Below, in pieces: positions 23,686 through 35,507 of a stretch of 64,000 nt of DNA. Positions within the stretch are counted from its first letter, which is position 1. The number at the start of each line of letters is the position of its first letter. The notes under the pieces were generated by a model. It made no database searches. It was not told where the DNA came from and saw only the letters and a list, made by a program, of their open reading frames with translations. This stretch comes from Maratus speciosus (Eukaryota > Arthropoda > Arachnida > Araneae > Salticidae), in assembly GCA_963932465.1 (NCBI GenBank), contig OZ010786.1:596739038-596803037 (forward strand). Direction: 5' to 3'. Position numbers and translations under genes: made by a program.

Positions 23686-24470
23686 GTATCATTTCTTTGG
23701 TTTTATGACTTGCAGTTCATAGAAGGGAAATGCAACATGAGCTTGGGTTACAATTTTGTCTCCTAGAGTAGGCCCTAATGACTAAACTTTCTAAAATTTT
23801 ATAATTGTCAAATTGAATTTAAATTTAATAGTTATAACGCGAATTATTGAAAATGTTAATTAAATTTCAATGACAAAATATGAAACTTGTATACAAATAC
23901 CGAAGATAGTTCTAGGAATATTAACATACAATAAGAAAATTATTGTAAAATTTGAAAATAACCATCTAACAAAACTTTTACAAAATGAGTGCATTTTGAA
24001 TTATTTAAATTATTTGTCTAAAAAGTTCTCTCAGTTCTCTTATAAACAATAGCTCAAGTAAAGAAAGTCTTATTGCGTACCTCACTGCCAAGAAGGAAAT
24101 GAACTGAGCATCTTACAATATTAAGTCTGCTAGTGGAATTACTTTGAAAAATGTCCTAAATATTAATTACCAAAGTTAATGTTTAAAATTTAATGTCCAT
24201 CTGAAATAACTTATCTAGCGACTTATTTTTTTTCAATCTGCTCTCAATCTCAGTTTTAATAAATAAGAGTTAACATATCACAATAAATAAATAATAATAA
24301 CAATACTCAATTAATAATATCAAATCTATATATATATTACGCTATCGCACATGGTATAGAAATCGCGATTATTTGTTAATTGTTTAATGGCAACGCCCGA
24401 ATGAAACGCATCTCATTGGTTATTGATTAGCATTTAATGTATCACCATACCTATAAGATGGGTTGCCATA
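23686..24470. other. No feature seen
   Basis: AT-rich spacer. Short open frames only; none carries a domain I recognise. Confidence 0.45.
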
Positions 24471-24479
24471 GGGTAGAAA

Positions 24480-24610
24480 CTGTTCTCTCGCCAAACACCG
24501 CCAAACTTGTCGCCAACTTGGCGATATATCGCCAATTTTGGCAACCAAAATTAGTCGTCAAGAGTGACGCTAACTTGGCGATATCTCTAATATTTCGCCA
24601 AATTCCCTTT
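24480..24610. repeat. Cluster of CGCCAA / TTGGCG hexamers with an 18-bp palindrome
   Basis: At least seven CGCCAA or TTGGCG words lie in about 130 bp, including the perfect palindrome TTGGCGATATATCGCCAA at 24,518-24,535. The overlapping 95-codon frame is probably a by-product of this repetitiveness. Confidence 0.6.
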
Positions 24611-24837
24611 TATTCCCATTGTAAACCAATAGGGTTTACTTGCTTACAGAAAATCAACAAAATGAGATATTTTCATGCAACAAAAAGTAATATTAGCTCA
24701 AGGGATTATATTAATGATATTTAAGGCAGTCCAAGTAAATTAAATTATGAATAAAAGTAACATGATATAATGCTTAGCATGCTTCCCCAAACATAATTTT
24801 AAGGGAGACCACACTAGTCGCTAAGGGCGGATAGTTT

Positions 24838-24858
24838 AATAATAATAATAATAATAAT
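24838..24858 (+). repeat. (AAT)n microsatellite
   Basis: Seven consecutive AAT triplets. Confidence 0.9.
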
Positions 24859-24861
24859 TAA

Positions 24862-25755
24862 AATGAAAACAATAATACCTATCACCTGTATCTCTTTATC
24901 GCATGCCAGGCAATAATATTCTTTCTACATTCATCAATAAAAATAAAATAAGTTGTTCAATAGTTTAAAATTCGGAAACCTCTTAAGAGATTTTTTTTTC
25001 TTTGTCATCATGGTTTGTCATGTTATGTCGGCCGGCTAAATGATAATTAACTTTCACCTACACACTTACATTATCACATTATATATCTAGTGGTCTAGAA
25101 AAACAAATCATAGCATAGATATTCAAACTCAGTATGTTTATATTTGAGCCGTTCACTGCACAAATTGACTAACTCCATCAAATGTAAATGTTCAGTATAA
25201 ACAGTTAAATTCATTGGAACTATAAAAATGATGTATGTATATAATATATTTTCACGAGATATTTTGATTGAACTCTTTATTTTCTTTTAATCAAGGCTAA
25301 CTTTTTATCACTGTATAAATATATAAAAAATTTTCAATGTTCCTTTGTTTAAAAAAAGCCACTTAAAATGGATTTAGTCGGATTGTGTTCTGAACGCCTC
25401 ATTTATTAGTAAAGAACTAGATTTTCACTTCTAACAACATAAACTTCTAGGAATAAAATTTATACATCTCAACATTTTCAATCTCAAGTATTTAATTCAT
25501 TTTTTTTTCACAGTAAACAGTAATTTCAACAATAACAAGCAGTAAAAGTTAAAAAAAATCAAACAACATTTCTTTAAATAATTTCTTATGTATATGGTTA
25601 ATATCTCATCCACATGAGTAATGAATGAGGTTTGAAAATATACTCAATAAAAAGATATAAAATAAATCTATATAATAGAAGCCTAAGTTATCAACAGTTC
25701 CGAGCTGACCACTTCACTTTTTATGTGCCAGGCAATCATTTTGACTAATAAATAT
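24862..25755. other. No feature seen
   Basis: AT-rich DNA. The phrase ATGAATAAAAGTAACATGAT occurs at about 24,750 and again at about 26,352, bracketing this interval as a diverged direct repeat. Confidence 0.4.
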
Positions 25756-25760
25756 TAGTC

Positions 25761-26269
25761 GGGCGCAGGTGATAAATTGCCAAATATTGTTCCATCGCCC
25801 TCATTCATATAATAATAATAGTCAAAGTCATGTGACTACCATAAGCAATTTTAGGCTGAACCCTTCGCTTGTCTTACGCAATGTGGCCATCTTTAATGAA
25901 AATTATTTTTCGAATGAAACTACCAAAATATTGCCATGATCGCAGAGAATTCTTGGTACTTTTATGTTAATTTTATGAAAATCTCGCCAGTAGCATTTTT
26001 CCAGTTTGAATTTGTTATTTTTCTTGTGGTAAGTTAAAATAATGCTTTGATGGTGAAATTAAGTTAGGTTAAGGGTATTATTTTTTCTTTTTCTTTTTCT
26101 AAAAAAAGAAAGAAAGAAAATAGTGAAGGTCAGAAATTTTAAATGTTTCAGTTTTAAAGTTATGTGTTTTAAATAAAAGGAGTGAAAGGATCACATTTTA
26201 AATGAAATTAATGAAATACGAAAAAAAAGCGACGGGCAGAAAATGTTTGGCGATTTATCACCTGCGCCC
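25761..26269. mobile_element. Inverted-repeat element, GGGCGCAGGTGATAAAT ends
   Basis: Left GGGCGCAGGTGATAAATTGC and right (opposite strand) GGGCGCAGGTGATAAATCGC, each followed by CAAA(T/C)ATT. About 509 bp with no open frame of interest. The target duplication is unclear (AGTC / AGCT flanks). Unassigned. Confidence 0.65.
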
Positions 26270-27000
26270 AGCTAACATAAAATGATCGCATCCTTAATTT
26301 CCCTATCAGAATGTTCCGTTTTGGCGAAGGATTGAGTAATTAAATTAAACTATGAATAAAAGTAACATGATATATACATAATGTATATAGCTAAAATGCA
26401 TAAAAATAAGCTATATGTACAGTTCGTTTACAGGTACACTCAAAAGGATTCCGTTATATTATGGTCTAAGTTAAAAACCAAGTGCAATGTATTTAAATGA
26501 AGATACACTATTTCGAATGTATGGAAATTTATACATACTATAACATTATTGAGGTACCTTACAAGACAGTTACTATAAAATAATATATGTGTAAAGCTTA
26601 TAGTTCGTTTACAGGTGCACTCAAAAGAATTGCGTTACCTTATGGTCTATAGGAAAAAACCATGTGTAATTTATTTAAATGGGGATGCGCTCTTTCAAAC
26701 ATATTAAAATGGATATACATTATTGCTGTACCCTACAAGATGGTTACTATATAATAAGTTATGTGTAAGGCTTATTGTTCGTGTACAGGTACACTCTAAA
26801 GAATTCTGTTACATTATGATCTATAGGAAAAAACGTGTGCAATTTATTTATAATGAGGTTACACTATCTCAAACATTGAAATGTGAAATCTCAAATTGAT
26901 ATACATTATTGAGGCAGCCTACAAGATGGTTATACATAAAAAGTTATGTATAGAACTTACAGTTCGTTTAAAGGTACGCTGAAAAGAATTTCGTTACATT

Positions 27001-28222
27001 CACTGAGAAAAAAAAATGTGATTCTGTCATTTAGAATCTAAATTGTGGCTCTAGAAAAATTTTTCCATGTCATGTCTATAAATTCTAATTCCCTTTGCTA
27101 GAGAGTTCTCGAATCTTCTACTAGAATTCAAGATTCTTTTCTTCTGTTCTTGTGGTCAAATCCATTTAAAAATCTCTGTAAATAGGTGCGAACAAAGGAG
27201 GTATTTTTAGTAACTATAATTCTAGTTCAGGGACGGCGAACCTATGGCACGCGTGCCATAAGTGGCACGCTGCAGATTATTTTTAGTACGGCATAGATTT
27301 AATACATATAGTTTTACATCAAAATATAGTAGAATTTCACAAAATGCACTAATTAATATAGATGTTGCCTGTGTCACTTAAATCCGATTAGTTCGGTTGG
27401 TTGTGATTGTCACACAATTTGAAGAAATTGAACTATAACTTAATTTATCCGAATCTAGCTCAATATTATTGGCTCAGAAAATTTTGAGAATTAGAAGATT
27501 ATCGCTAAACAAAAATTAGAAGTGTTATAAGCAAAAATGCTGATTTTAAAATTATAACAACTTGGAATTCAATTCCAGACACTGAAAGTTATAGTTTCTG
27601 GCGCTCGCTATTTTGACAATTTTTTCTGCAAGACATTCTTTTCGTAAAAAAAAAGAAAAAAGAAAAAGAAAAATTCAACTAAAAACGTCTTGTCAAGTGA
27701 GTGCAATTAAACTTGCATTCTATCGAAAATAACTAAGTACAAAACGGATATAAATTATTTGGCATTTAAGATGAGACAACAGAAATAATATTTTTAAAAT
27801 AAATTTCTACAGTATAACATCAAATATCACCTGTATTTTTTTAATGCTAAAAACAAAATTTTAAGTAGTTTTGATTCATTATTATTTGATCCATTAAATT
27901 TTTTTATTGTTGGCACGTCATGATCACGTAAAGTATATTTTTGGGGAAATTTGGCACGTGGACGTGAAAAGGTTCGCCATCCCTGTTCTAATTTTTGAAA
28001 CTATTGTAGAAATCAAGCGATAATTTCTCGCTGCTGAAACGATTCATTATGGTTTCGTAACTAACCTAGAAAACAAGACACTGGAAATTATAGATGATTT
28101 CGACCATTCAGTATGGTTGTTTACCCTATTCTCATAGCTCGGAAATCTATATTTCTAGTTTAGGGATTCAGAAAATGACTTCTATTCATTCTAGGTGAAA
28201 GAGGTATTTTTTTTTCTCACTG
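27001..28222. mobile_element. Tc1-type non-autonomous element inside the tandem array
   Basis: Ends CACTGAGAAAAAAAAATG and, on the opposite strand, CAGTGAGAAAAAAAAATACC. The right flank has TA (28,223-28,224). Comparison with intact array units shows the target was TTACATTA, so the TA duplication is supported even though the left A is lost. Without its nested hAT insert it would be about 456 bp. Confidence 0.75.
27228..27985. mobile_element. hAT-like element with CAGGGAYGGCGAACCT ends
   Basis: Ends CAGGGACGGCGAACCTATGG and, opposite strand, CAGGGATGGCGAACCTTTTC. The GGCACGCGTGCCA palindrome is just inside the left end and GGCACGTGGACGTG just inside the right. The 8-bp flanks are TTCTAGTT / TTCTAATT (7 of 8). 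Length 758 bp, no transposase frame. Both the ends and the duplication size indicate hAT. Confidence 0.85.
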
Positions 28223-28539
28223 TATGCTCTATATAGGGAAAAACCATATGCAATTTAATTAAATAAAGTTACACTATTTCAAACGTATTGAAATTTATAT
28301 ATGTCACCGAGAAGCAGAACAAGATGCTTACTGTTGAATAGGGTGTGTATGGCATTTATCATTCATAAGGGCATACAAAATTAGTAACTAACAGTACGAA
28401 CTATCAGCGAAAAGTTCTGAAAGTGCGTTTTCAATTGTGGTATTCATTTTTAAAGTATGAGGGGGTATCAATAAGCTTTTGTCCGCACATAGAAATAATT
28501 GAGTGAAATTTATGAAATTTCTACACTATAAAAAAACTT

Positions 28540-28812
28540 CAGAAACGTTTCTGAAAGTAACGGTGATCTCTGATGCACGATACTAACGGAAAGATTTCTG
28601 ATTCGAGCAGAAAATGTTTTGACCATAATACGGAACCTTTCCAATTCGAAATGAATAGTTTCTGAATATGTCGAAAACCTTTCATTACAGATCAGAAAAG
28701 ATTCTGAATGTATAAGAATTATTTCTGAAGGCGAGGAAATGTTTCTGAATGCATAGGAAACCTTTAATTACGAATCGTAAAGGTTTCTGAATATATATGA
28801 AATCTTTCTGAA
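28540..28812 (+). repeat. TTTCTGAA-rich block with two about 73-bp direct repeats
   Basis: TTTCTGAA or close variants occur at least seven times. 28,668-28,740 and 28,741-28,812 are diverged direct copies (GTTTCTGAAT, then AAACCTTT.ATTAC.GATC). Nature unknown. Confidence 0.55.
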
Positions 28813-28832
28813 GACTAGGATTATTTTAAAAT

Positions 28833-29276
28833 TCATATAAAAAAGCACAATTAACTGTACTAAAATTACTTGCAGTTGCATATATATAATATAAAATCAT
28901 TTAAAATACATTAGAAACACCTGAAAAATACATAAATTTTTTATGGTTTTTAACCCCTTGAAGGTGATTCCGCTACGGCATCACCTAATTTTAATTCCTA
29001 TTTCCCTCATTGGCACCAGAATTTTTCAATGAAAATTTCACTTTTATTAAATACTCGTAAATATACTTTTTCTTCTTTTGAAATAAATTTTCGTGTAAAT
29101 ACTGGTGTCATTAAATTATTTTAATATTTTACGAATGCAAGTACCTTGCCCCTAAAAGGGTTAATGTATTTTTAAGATATGTCTAATATATTTTAAATAA
29201 TTTTATGTTACATAAAATGCACCTGCAAGTAGTTATAGTGCATTTATTTGTGCTTTTTTATATGAATTTTAATTAT
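28833..29276. mobile_element. Fold-back miniature element split by a TTAA element
   Basis: 28,833-28,948 and 29,163-29,276 are inverted copies (AAAATTCATATAAAAAAGCA, ACTACTTGCAG / ATTACTTGCAG). The loop between them is filled by the TTAA element at 28,954-29,160, which must have arrived later. Confidence 0.7.
28954..29160. mobile_element. TTAA-type miniature element, 207 bp
   Basis: TTAA at 28,950-28,953 and 29,161-29,164. Ends CCCCTTGAAGG and CTTGCCCCTAAAAGGG. A strong hairpin lies at 28,963-28,985 (stem GGTGAT.CCG / CGG.ATCACC, three-base loop). GGCACCAGAATTTT and ATACTGGTGTCA form the internal pair. Confidence 0.85.
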
Positions 29277-30880
29277 TTACTCAAGGTGAATTTAGCAGTA
29301 GTATTTAAACTTTCAATTATTGAAGATTATTTTGTGAAAGGGGTTTAGTTTAGTAAAATGGCTTGTGGAGAAGCCAGTTTTATTAAATGAAATTTTATGA
29401 AGGAGTCTTAAATGGAAGTTCGTTTATAAATAATCTTTTTTTTTTCTTTCATAAAGTAGATAAAATTTATTGCGTTTTAATCTCAGTAATACTTTTTTAA
29501 CCATGCGGATTAACAGGTAACATTAAAGTTCCTGCACTGTATTATTATTGAAAATGGAACCATACATTCTTTCGAAAAGTGCTTTATTTTTATTTTTTAA
29601 TCCTTTATAGCATTAGTTTTACTTATTATTCTAGTTCTTTATTAACATTAGTTTGTTAAACAGACAATATTATTATTGTTACATATTATACATATTATTG
29701 ATACATATTATTGATACATATTATTGATAACATATTATTATAGTTATTATTATTATTTGTGCATGTAAATAAGTTACGATTGCAATTGATAATAATGGTG
29801 ACGCAATATCGTTTTATGCTTTTCACAGCATAATCTTAATAAATTAAAAGTCCTTATAACATAAAGGAAGAAATTCTGTGTACTATGTATATTTCTATAA
29901 AAAAAGCTGATGGTTAATAAACTAGAAATTTTCAAATTTATTTTTGTAAAGTGCAAAAGTTAAATAACAAGAGTATTTATTTTATTTATTTATTTATTTT
30001 CACAATTCAGTCTCGCAAAATCAGAAGAAAACATTTTTCTTTTCAAGCAAGAACATTCAGATGAACAAGTGAAACTCAAATCGCAAAGAATGCAATAGTT
30101 ATTTTTTTCGAAGCATTCAAAAAAAGTGTGTGTGTGTGTTGGGAGGGGTTCGGGAGTTTACATACCCATAAACAAGTCAATGAACTTCGCTTGTTTCTAA
30201 GAACAATTCTTCTTATTTTTCTAACACAACTTGAGGAGAAAAAATGCTATTCTTGTTGTTTGAAATAAAATTAAAGATTTTTATTTCACTGATTGCAATT
30301 AAGTATCTTCACATCTCTATTCAAAATAAAAAAAAATTAAATAACTTAAGTTCTAATTGGGTTTGGAATCCAACATTCGGCGAAGTCCTGCAGACAACAT
30401 TTTCCTTTTATCAAGAAGTATGAAAATATATATTTTATTGAGAATTTTCAAACAGTAAACTTTGATTAATTTAATCACGAAATGAAAGACGATAAATTTG
30501 CGATACGCATTCTTTATTTAAGGACCATACCAGAATTTTCATATAGTGATTAATCTACAAGATAAATTAAGCAAAGACAGCAAATTGTAAAATCTTTTTG
30601 TAATTTTGTTTAAAAAATCCTGGCTGCGAGATCCTACAGCTTCTTTCGTCGTATTCAATGCTGATAATTTAACCTTTTTTTATATTCAAAATACTTAGCA
30701 GAAGTTCTATATAGTATTTTTTGTTTTACATAATCACAAAATTAACAAAAAAGACGAAATACGTAAATAAAAAATACGAATATTTTGATTGTACAAATGG
30801 ATGTACTAATTTTTAAATATATTTTAAAAGTTTTAGGACGGAAATAACGGTTTTAATGTAGTATATTATTTAATTTAACT
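29277..30880. other. AT-rich spacer with simple repeats
   Basis: Holds a minisatellite (29,680-29,738), a (TTTA)n run near 29,976-29,998 and a (GT)n run near 30,127-30,139. No gene or terminal repeat was recognised. Confidence 0.5.
29680..29738 (+). repeat. Minisatellite, about 13-bp unit
   Basis: ACATATTATTGAT and slight variants repeat four to five times. Confidence 0.8.
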
Positions 30881-31161
30881 GCAAAATGTGAAATTTGCAA
30901 ATTGCAAAAGTTTAGGCACTTTCGTGATATTTGGCAATTTGTCACGGAAAAACGCAAAATTCAAACTTATGACGTCACATACTTGAAGTATTTAAGTGCA
31001 CCTCGCGATAGTATCTGATATTGTAGATGCTGCGAGCTAGAAAGTTTCAGTCAGATGAAGTAATTAAAGCATGGAAGCTGAAATCGAAAGGAAAGACGGT
31101 TGCAGAAATTCCAGCTACTTTGAATCGTCAAAAGAAGTCTGTCTATCAAGTACTGTCTAAG

Positions 31162-31349
31162 CAGTATTGCCAGATTGGGGACTTTTTTAATTCAGATTAT
31201 TTGACTGCAACCACTTTTTTAAACTAGTATAATTCGCCTTATTTTTCAGAATTTTTAATCTATTTTTAAATAGGCCGAATATTTCTATTTCAAAAAAGCG
31301 GTGACAATCAACAATCTGGGACAAAAAAGTCCCCACTGTGGCAACACTA
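31162..31349. mobile_element. hAT-type miniature element inside a Tc1 transposase
   Basis: 188 bp, ends CAGTATTGCCAGATTGGGGA / TGGCAACACTA, with a perfect 8-bp duplication TGTCTAAG (31,154-31,161 and 31,350-31,357). Taking out the element and one TGTCTAAG leaves the transposase frame continuous, so the insertion site is certain. Closest relative in the window: 19,266-19,453. Confidence 0.95.
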
Positions 31350-31619
31350 TGTCTAAGAGTGACTCTTTCAAAGCAAAACATAGATCTGGAAGGACTCGTG
31401 TGACCAGAAAACGAGATGGTAGAAGGATCCATAAACTGTCATCTAGACAAATGCTGATTGTTATGCACATGAAAAGTGATTCAAATCTTTCCGTGTCAAC
31501 AGATACTTTCGTAGATGAATAATAAAAAAAAAAGATGTGAATTAGTTTACATGAAAATGATAAAATAACCAGACTTTAAATCTCACAACAAATTGACAAG
31601 AATGCAGCAGGCTCTTTAA

Positions 31620-31828
31620 CCCTTTCCGTCGCGGTGTAATTCTGTTTATAAACTGTTGAAATAATGGGCTGACATCACAATTTATAAAAGAATTTATTAG
31701 AAAATACGAACTTGCTTATTTTCAGGTACACATAATAGAAAAATTTTAATTAAATATTCTTGATACCATTTGTCTGTTTTGGAATTAAAATTAGGTGTCC
31801 TTTTTTTAGGGCACAACCCTCGAAAAGC
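31620..31828. mobile_element. TTAA-type miniature element inside a Tc1 transposase
   Basis: TTAA at 31,616-31,619 and 31,829-31,832. The host frame reads through GSL-MIW when one TTAA copy and the insert are removed, as expected at this conserved Tc1 position. The interior matches 54,227-54,663 (AATTCTGTTTATAA, ATGGGCTGACATCA, AGAACTTGCTTATTTTCA, GGAATTAAAATTAGGTGTCC). A hairpin GTGTCC..GGGCAC is at 31,795-31,814. Confidence 0.93.
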
Positions 31829-32282
31829 TTAATGATTTGGACCTCACATTGGTTTTAATACTCAAGTATCTCTGGAGTTTCTCAATGGTCACCAAGCAGC
31901 GTAAAACTACATACATACATTGGAAAACAATTCACAGCAATTTGGTGAACTTTTAGATCTCCCAAAGAATGTATTTGAGCCAGATAATGCGTCCATTCAT
32001 GTTGCATACAAATCAAAAAATTGGTTTAACTCACAAAATATTACTGTTCTCGACAGGCTTGCGTGTAACCCTGATTTGAACCCATTCGAAAACTTTTGTG
32101 GCATCATATCTCATACGGTTTATGCAATTTTTTGACAATACTCCTCTGTAAATGAATTTCGATTTGCTGTTGAACGTGTCTGGCACGAAATAGACCCCCA
32201 ATTGATGCAGGAATTTGTTTCTCCGATGGAAAGTCCCATTTTTGCACTAATAGCAGACAATGTAGGTGCACTTCAATATTAA

Positions 32283-33054
32283 TATATGGATATTTTCTGT
32301 AAATAGGCAGATTGTCTACACTTTTGCCACAAGTTAAATTTGCTTTTTTGTCATTATATATTATGTAAAGTGTATAAATTAAAATTTATTGTTTGTGAAT
32401 AAATGTTAACTCCCCAGTAATGCATGACAGTTGGCTTACAACAATTCGTTACATACTCCTCAGTACAGAAGCACAATCGTCATTGTCTAATCTTTAGCTG
32501 CGCACTGAAATAATAATTTTCCATAATTAAAAAAAAATAATTTTATAATTTTATAAAATGATTAATATGCAGTTAATAAGTTTTATTTCTACTACTAATT
32601 CGCCCTACTTCTAATCTATATAAGTACAATTATGTTTCTTCTTCTTCTTCTTTTTTTTTTCTATTAGTGACGACACTTTACAAGTTAAGGGGAGAAAATA
32701 TTATGTAAATTATATATTTTATTCCGAACGAAAAATTGGACTAGACATACTACATGATATCTTATCGTTTTTAGAGCATAAAGATAATGATTTTCGCTTT
32801 TCATCACAAATTCAAATAAATGGAATGTCATCAGATGAGCAATCTTTCTGGCCAGACACTGTCTGACATGGGGAAGCATGTTTATTTATTTATTTTTCAA
32901 ATCGATCGGTAAATCTTTATCTATTCATGTTCATATCCTATGAAATAAAGTTAAACCTATACGTCACAATTTTTTCGTTTTCAGGTATATTTTTTTTACA
33001 TTGATATTTAGAACTAAAAAACAGAAATTTTAGCAAATGTTTCTTCATCTTATG
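32283..33054. other. No feature seen
   Basis: AT-rich DNA beyond the Tc1 pseudogene, with a (TTC)n/T-rich run near 32,637-32,660. Confidence 0.5.
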
Positions 33055-33056
33055 TA

Positions 33057-33228
33057 TTGCGTTCGTCCGGAAAGTCGTGTCCGTTTGGGAAAATCAATTC
33101 GTACCGGAAAATTCTATCATTTAAACATTAGAGATTGATTCCGATATCTAATGTTTAATAATTACCGGGCAGAATTTTCCGGTACGAATTGTTTTTCCCA
33201 AACGGACATGACTTTCCGAACTACACAA
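33057..33228. mobile_element. Mariner-type palindromic miniature element
   Basis: 172 bp with TA on both sides. The arms share GGAAAGTCGTGTCCGTTTGG and CCGGAAAATTCT and face each other across a short centre with ATTAGAGATTGATTCCGATA. A sister copy lies at 43,211. Confidence 0.85.
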
Positions 33229-33230
33229 TA

Positions 33231-34146
33231 ATATCTGACACGTATATATCCATAAAGGAGCGTTTTTAGGTGTATTCGTAATTATGTAAATATGTAGCAC
33301 CTATAGTCGTCCGCCCGTCTGTCTGTCTGTCCGCTTGTCCGCATATAGCAGCGCAAAATCTACCCAACCGAGTGGGTTAAAATTTATATTTATAATAGTT
33401 GCAGAATTTTGTTGAGTCATTCAAAATTTTGTGAAACTTGAATCAAAACTTAAAAAGATATTAATAAAAGTTGTCTTCATTCCATTAAATCCTATCATAC
33501 GTAAGTAATTCAATGATATCTCATGATAGGTGATGATTCTAGGTTGCTATGATGATGAATCCTATTTAAGATGGAGTCTTATTATTTCCGTGTTACTGAA
33601 TTTAATATATAGAATCGTTTTAAATTTTGTATTCATGCACTTTTACATAATAGTGCAACAGCTGTTGCATTGAGATCTGAATATTTATAAAACGAGTTAT
33701 TGTATGAACGTACCTCATTTGCCATGTTTGACGTACAATTTTCGACTTGTTGTTTAAACATAATTGTTGCTGAGAAAGGAATTTACCTATAAAAGATTAT
33801 TTTTTATTAATTTATAAATCACGGCGTGTAGGGTTAAGGAATGTTATTTTAATTTGTATAATCAAGAGGTCTAGCGTTTCTTTCGAGAAAAATAATAAAC
33901 AGAGATTCTAAATAACTTTATAGCTTGAAATAATTAAAGAGTTCAGATGTTAAATGTAACGATGATAGTGGTGGCACAATCATCATTTTGAGAAAATGAG
34001 CTGTAAATACTAAATTTTTATTTGAATTTATTGTCAAATGCATGCTTTATAAATTAAAATCTTTGTGAGTATTGGGTCTTTTCAAGTAATAATTTAACTC
34101 TTAACAGTCAAAGTGCTCGTGCCAGACACAGGTAAATTTCGTTGTT
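33231..34146. other. No gene; short GTCT repeat
   Basis: A GTCTGTCTGTCTGTC run lies at about 33,314-33,331. The rest is AT-rich without recognised structure. Confidence 0.5.
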
Positions 34147-34150
34147 TTAA

Positions 34151-34380
34151 CACTCCCGCTGCGTAGGTAATTCTTCGTGATGAGCGTCTTTTACAGAATT
34201 TTTAATCGTTTATCACCGGTTCTTTAAAGCAGAAATTTTTGACTATCGTAATCGGGGGGAAACACTTGATTAAATTAGATAAGGTTTTCGCTAAAAAATA
34301 ACTGGTGGGAATAACCAAATAGTATTAATTTGACGGAAAAATGCATGCCCGAGCATATCTCGAGCTGCGCAGCGAGAGTG
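34151..34380. mobile_element. TTAA-type miniature element, 230 bp
   Basis: TTAA at 34,147-34,150 and 34,381-34,384. Ends CACTCCCGCTGCGTAG and GCTGCGCAGCGAGAGTG. The hairpin CCCGAGCATATCTCGAG is at 34,348-34,364. Close relatives are at 56,653 and 48,068 (AACTGGTGGGAATAACC-type core). Confidence 0.88.
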
Positions 34381-34883
34381 TTAATCCTCAAATACAGAGC
34401 GAATATACTTAGATCGTGCGCAGTACGTGTTGAAATTTTCAGCCCAAACTTGCGCGACTTTCTACTTCTGCGGGCTGCATCCAAAACCGAATTGACCTGC
34501 AAGGAAAACTGCATATATATTAAGCGTACAAACTTAATACTGGAATCGGGCGTAAATTAACACAGCTGCGCCATCTTGTGGACGGGGTTGATAATCCACA
34601 TACACGGGCTTTTAGTGTGAGGTCATATAGTCTGCGAATATTTTCTAAATCTTTTGTCACTCATGGAATATGAATCTTTTTAACCACCAGATTTATTGCA
34701 AAATAACGGCGCAGCGAGAGGGGATGGGATCCAGATGCACATGACACAACGGAGTTTTCTCCACCTTATTCAATCAGAGACTTTTCAGCTTTTAATCAAG
34801 GTGAAAAAACTTTACAATTTTAGTGGTGTGAAATAAGAAAATAGTTAGGCATCTTCCTGTAGTTCAACTCCGTCCGCTACGTG

Positions 34884-34954
34884 GCGCGTGACCTTGATTG
34901 ATACGACCTCTGCCTTAATCTTGCGGTTACCTCTCCCATTTAGGATAGGACGTT
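34884..34954 (+). repeat. Dispersed repeat fragment, partner at window start
   Basis: Matches 1-72. Here it is uncut and is preceded by GTCCGCTACGTG. Boundaries were not resolved. Confidence 0.6.
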
Positions 34955-35320
34955 TAATATCTATGCGGTTTTGCCTGCAAGCGCTATAATATAAATATTT
35001 TTTATATACATGAGCGCCACTTTCAGCTCCTGCGAGGAGATGTCAATGTTTAAGCCGCGTAGCAGACAAAACAGATTTTCTAGATTCTCTAAGCCGGCTT
35101 TTGACTTCGCCGTTTCAAATAAATTTAATGTGAAATTGATGTTATGACTGGGAATGCCAAGACAGGTTTTTAATTTGTATTAATATTTATCAATTTCTTT
35201 TTCTAGTTTTTCTGGTGTAAACTTTTAATCTTACATCATGCAAAAAGAACACCAGTCGTAAAAAAGCGTCAATTTTAACTTGCGAAATTTTCTTCAAATC
35301 ATATGCTCAGAGTTATTCTA

Positions 35321-35503
35321 TAACAGCTTGGCTCAAATGCCACAATGGGACCGGGATTTAAGATAAAATTTAATTGTAAATTAGTAAATGTATTTATTCG
35401 TGCACATAAGAAACTGAAAATTTTGTTTAAAAATATTCGTGTCAATGTGACATTTGTGGATTAAAATTAAATGTCGCCACTGTGGTGGGATTTTCCGCAA
35501 AGG
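35321..35503. mobile_element. Possible TTAA-type miniature element (left end unclear)
   Basis: The right side ends TTTTCCGCAAAGGG then TTAA (35,504-35,507). The interior resembles the 17,172 family (GCCACAATGGGACCGGGATTT, ATTCGTGTCAATGTGACATT). The left TTAA is not found. Confidence 0.4.
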
Positions 35504-35507
35504 GTTA

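Larger units (their letters stand above)
26375..28345 (+). repeat. Tandem array, about 180-bp unit, interrupted
   Basis: Units begin at AGTTCGTTTACAGGT near 26,421, 26,602, 26,776 and 26,961 (spacing 174-185 bp). The fourth unit is split at TTACATTA by the 27,001-28,222 element and resumes at 28,223 with GCTCTATATAGGGAAAAACC. A related unit lies antisense at 20.7-21.3 kb. Confidence 0.75.
31027..32282 (+). pseudogene. Tc1 transposase pseudogene split by two miniature elements
   Basis: The reading starts at MLRARKFQSDEVIKAWKLK with a helix-turn-helix (KGKTVAEIPATLNRQKKSVY), as in Tc1 transposases. It is broken at VLSK by the hAT-type element (31,162-31,349) and continues with SDSFKAKHRSGRTRVTRKRD. 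A second break at AGSL..MIW is the TTAA-type insert (31,620-31,828). Then come the catalytic Asp in FEPDNASIHVAYKSKNWF and the Glu position in CNPDLNPFEN, with 34 residues between them (DD34E). The C-terminus ends near ADNVGALQY and a TAA at 32,280-32,282. With the inserts and one target copy each set aside, about 280 codons remain. Other stops show it is dead. Inverted ends near TGCAAAAGTTTAGGCAC (about 30,904) and TGTCTACACTTTTGCCA (about 32,314) may be its TIRs. Confidence 0.9.

Noticed and set aside
30127..30139. (GT)n as a Z-DNA element
   Set aside because: Too short to support a claim.
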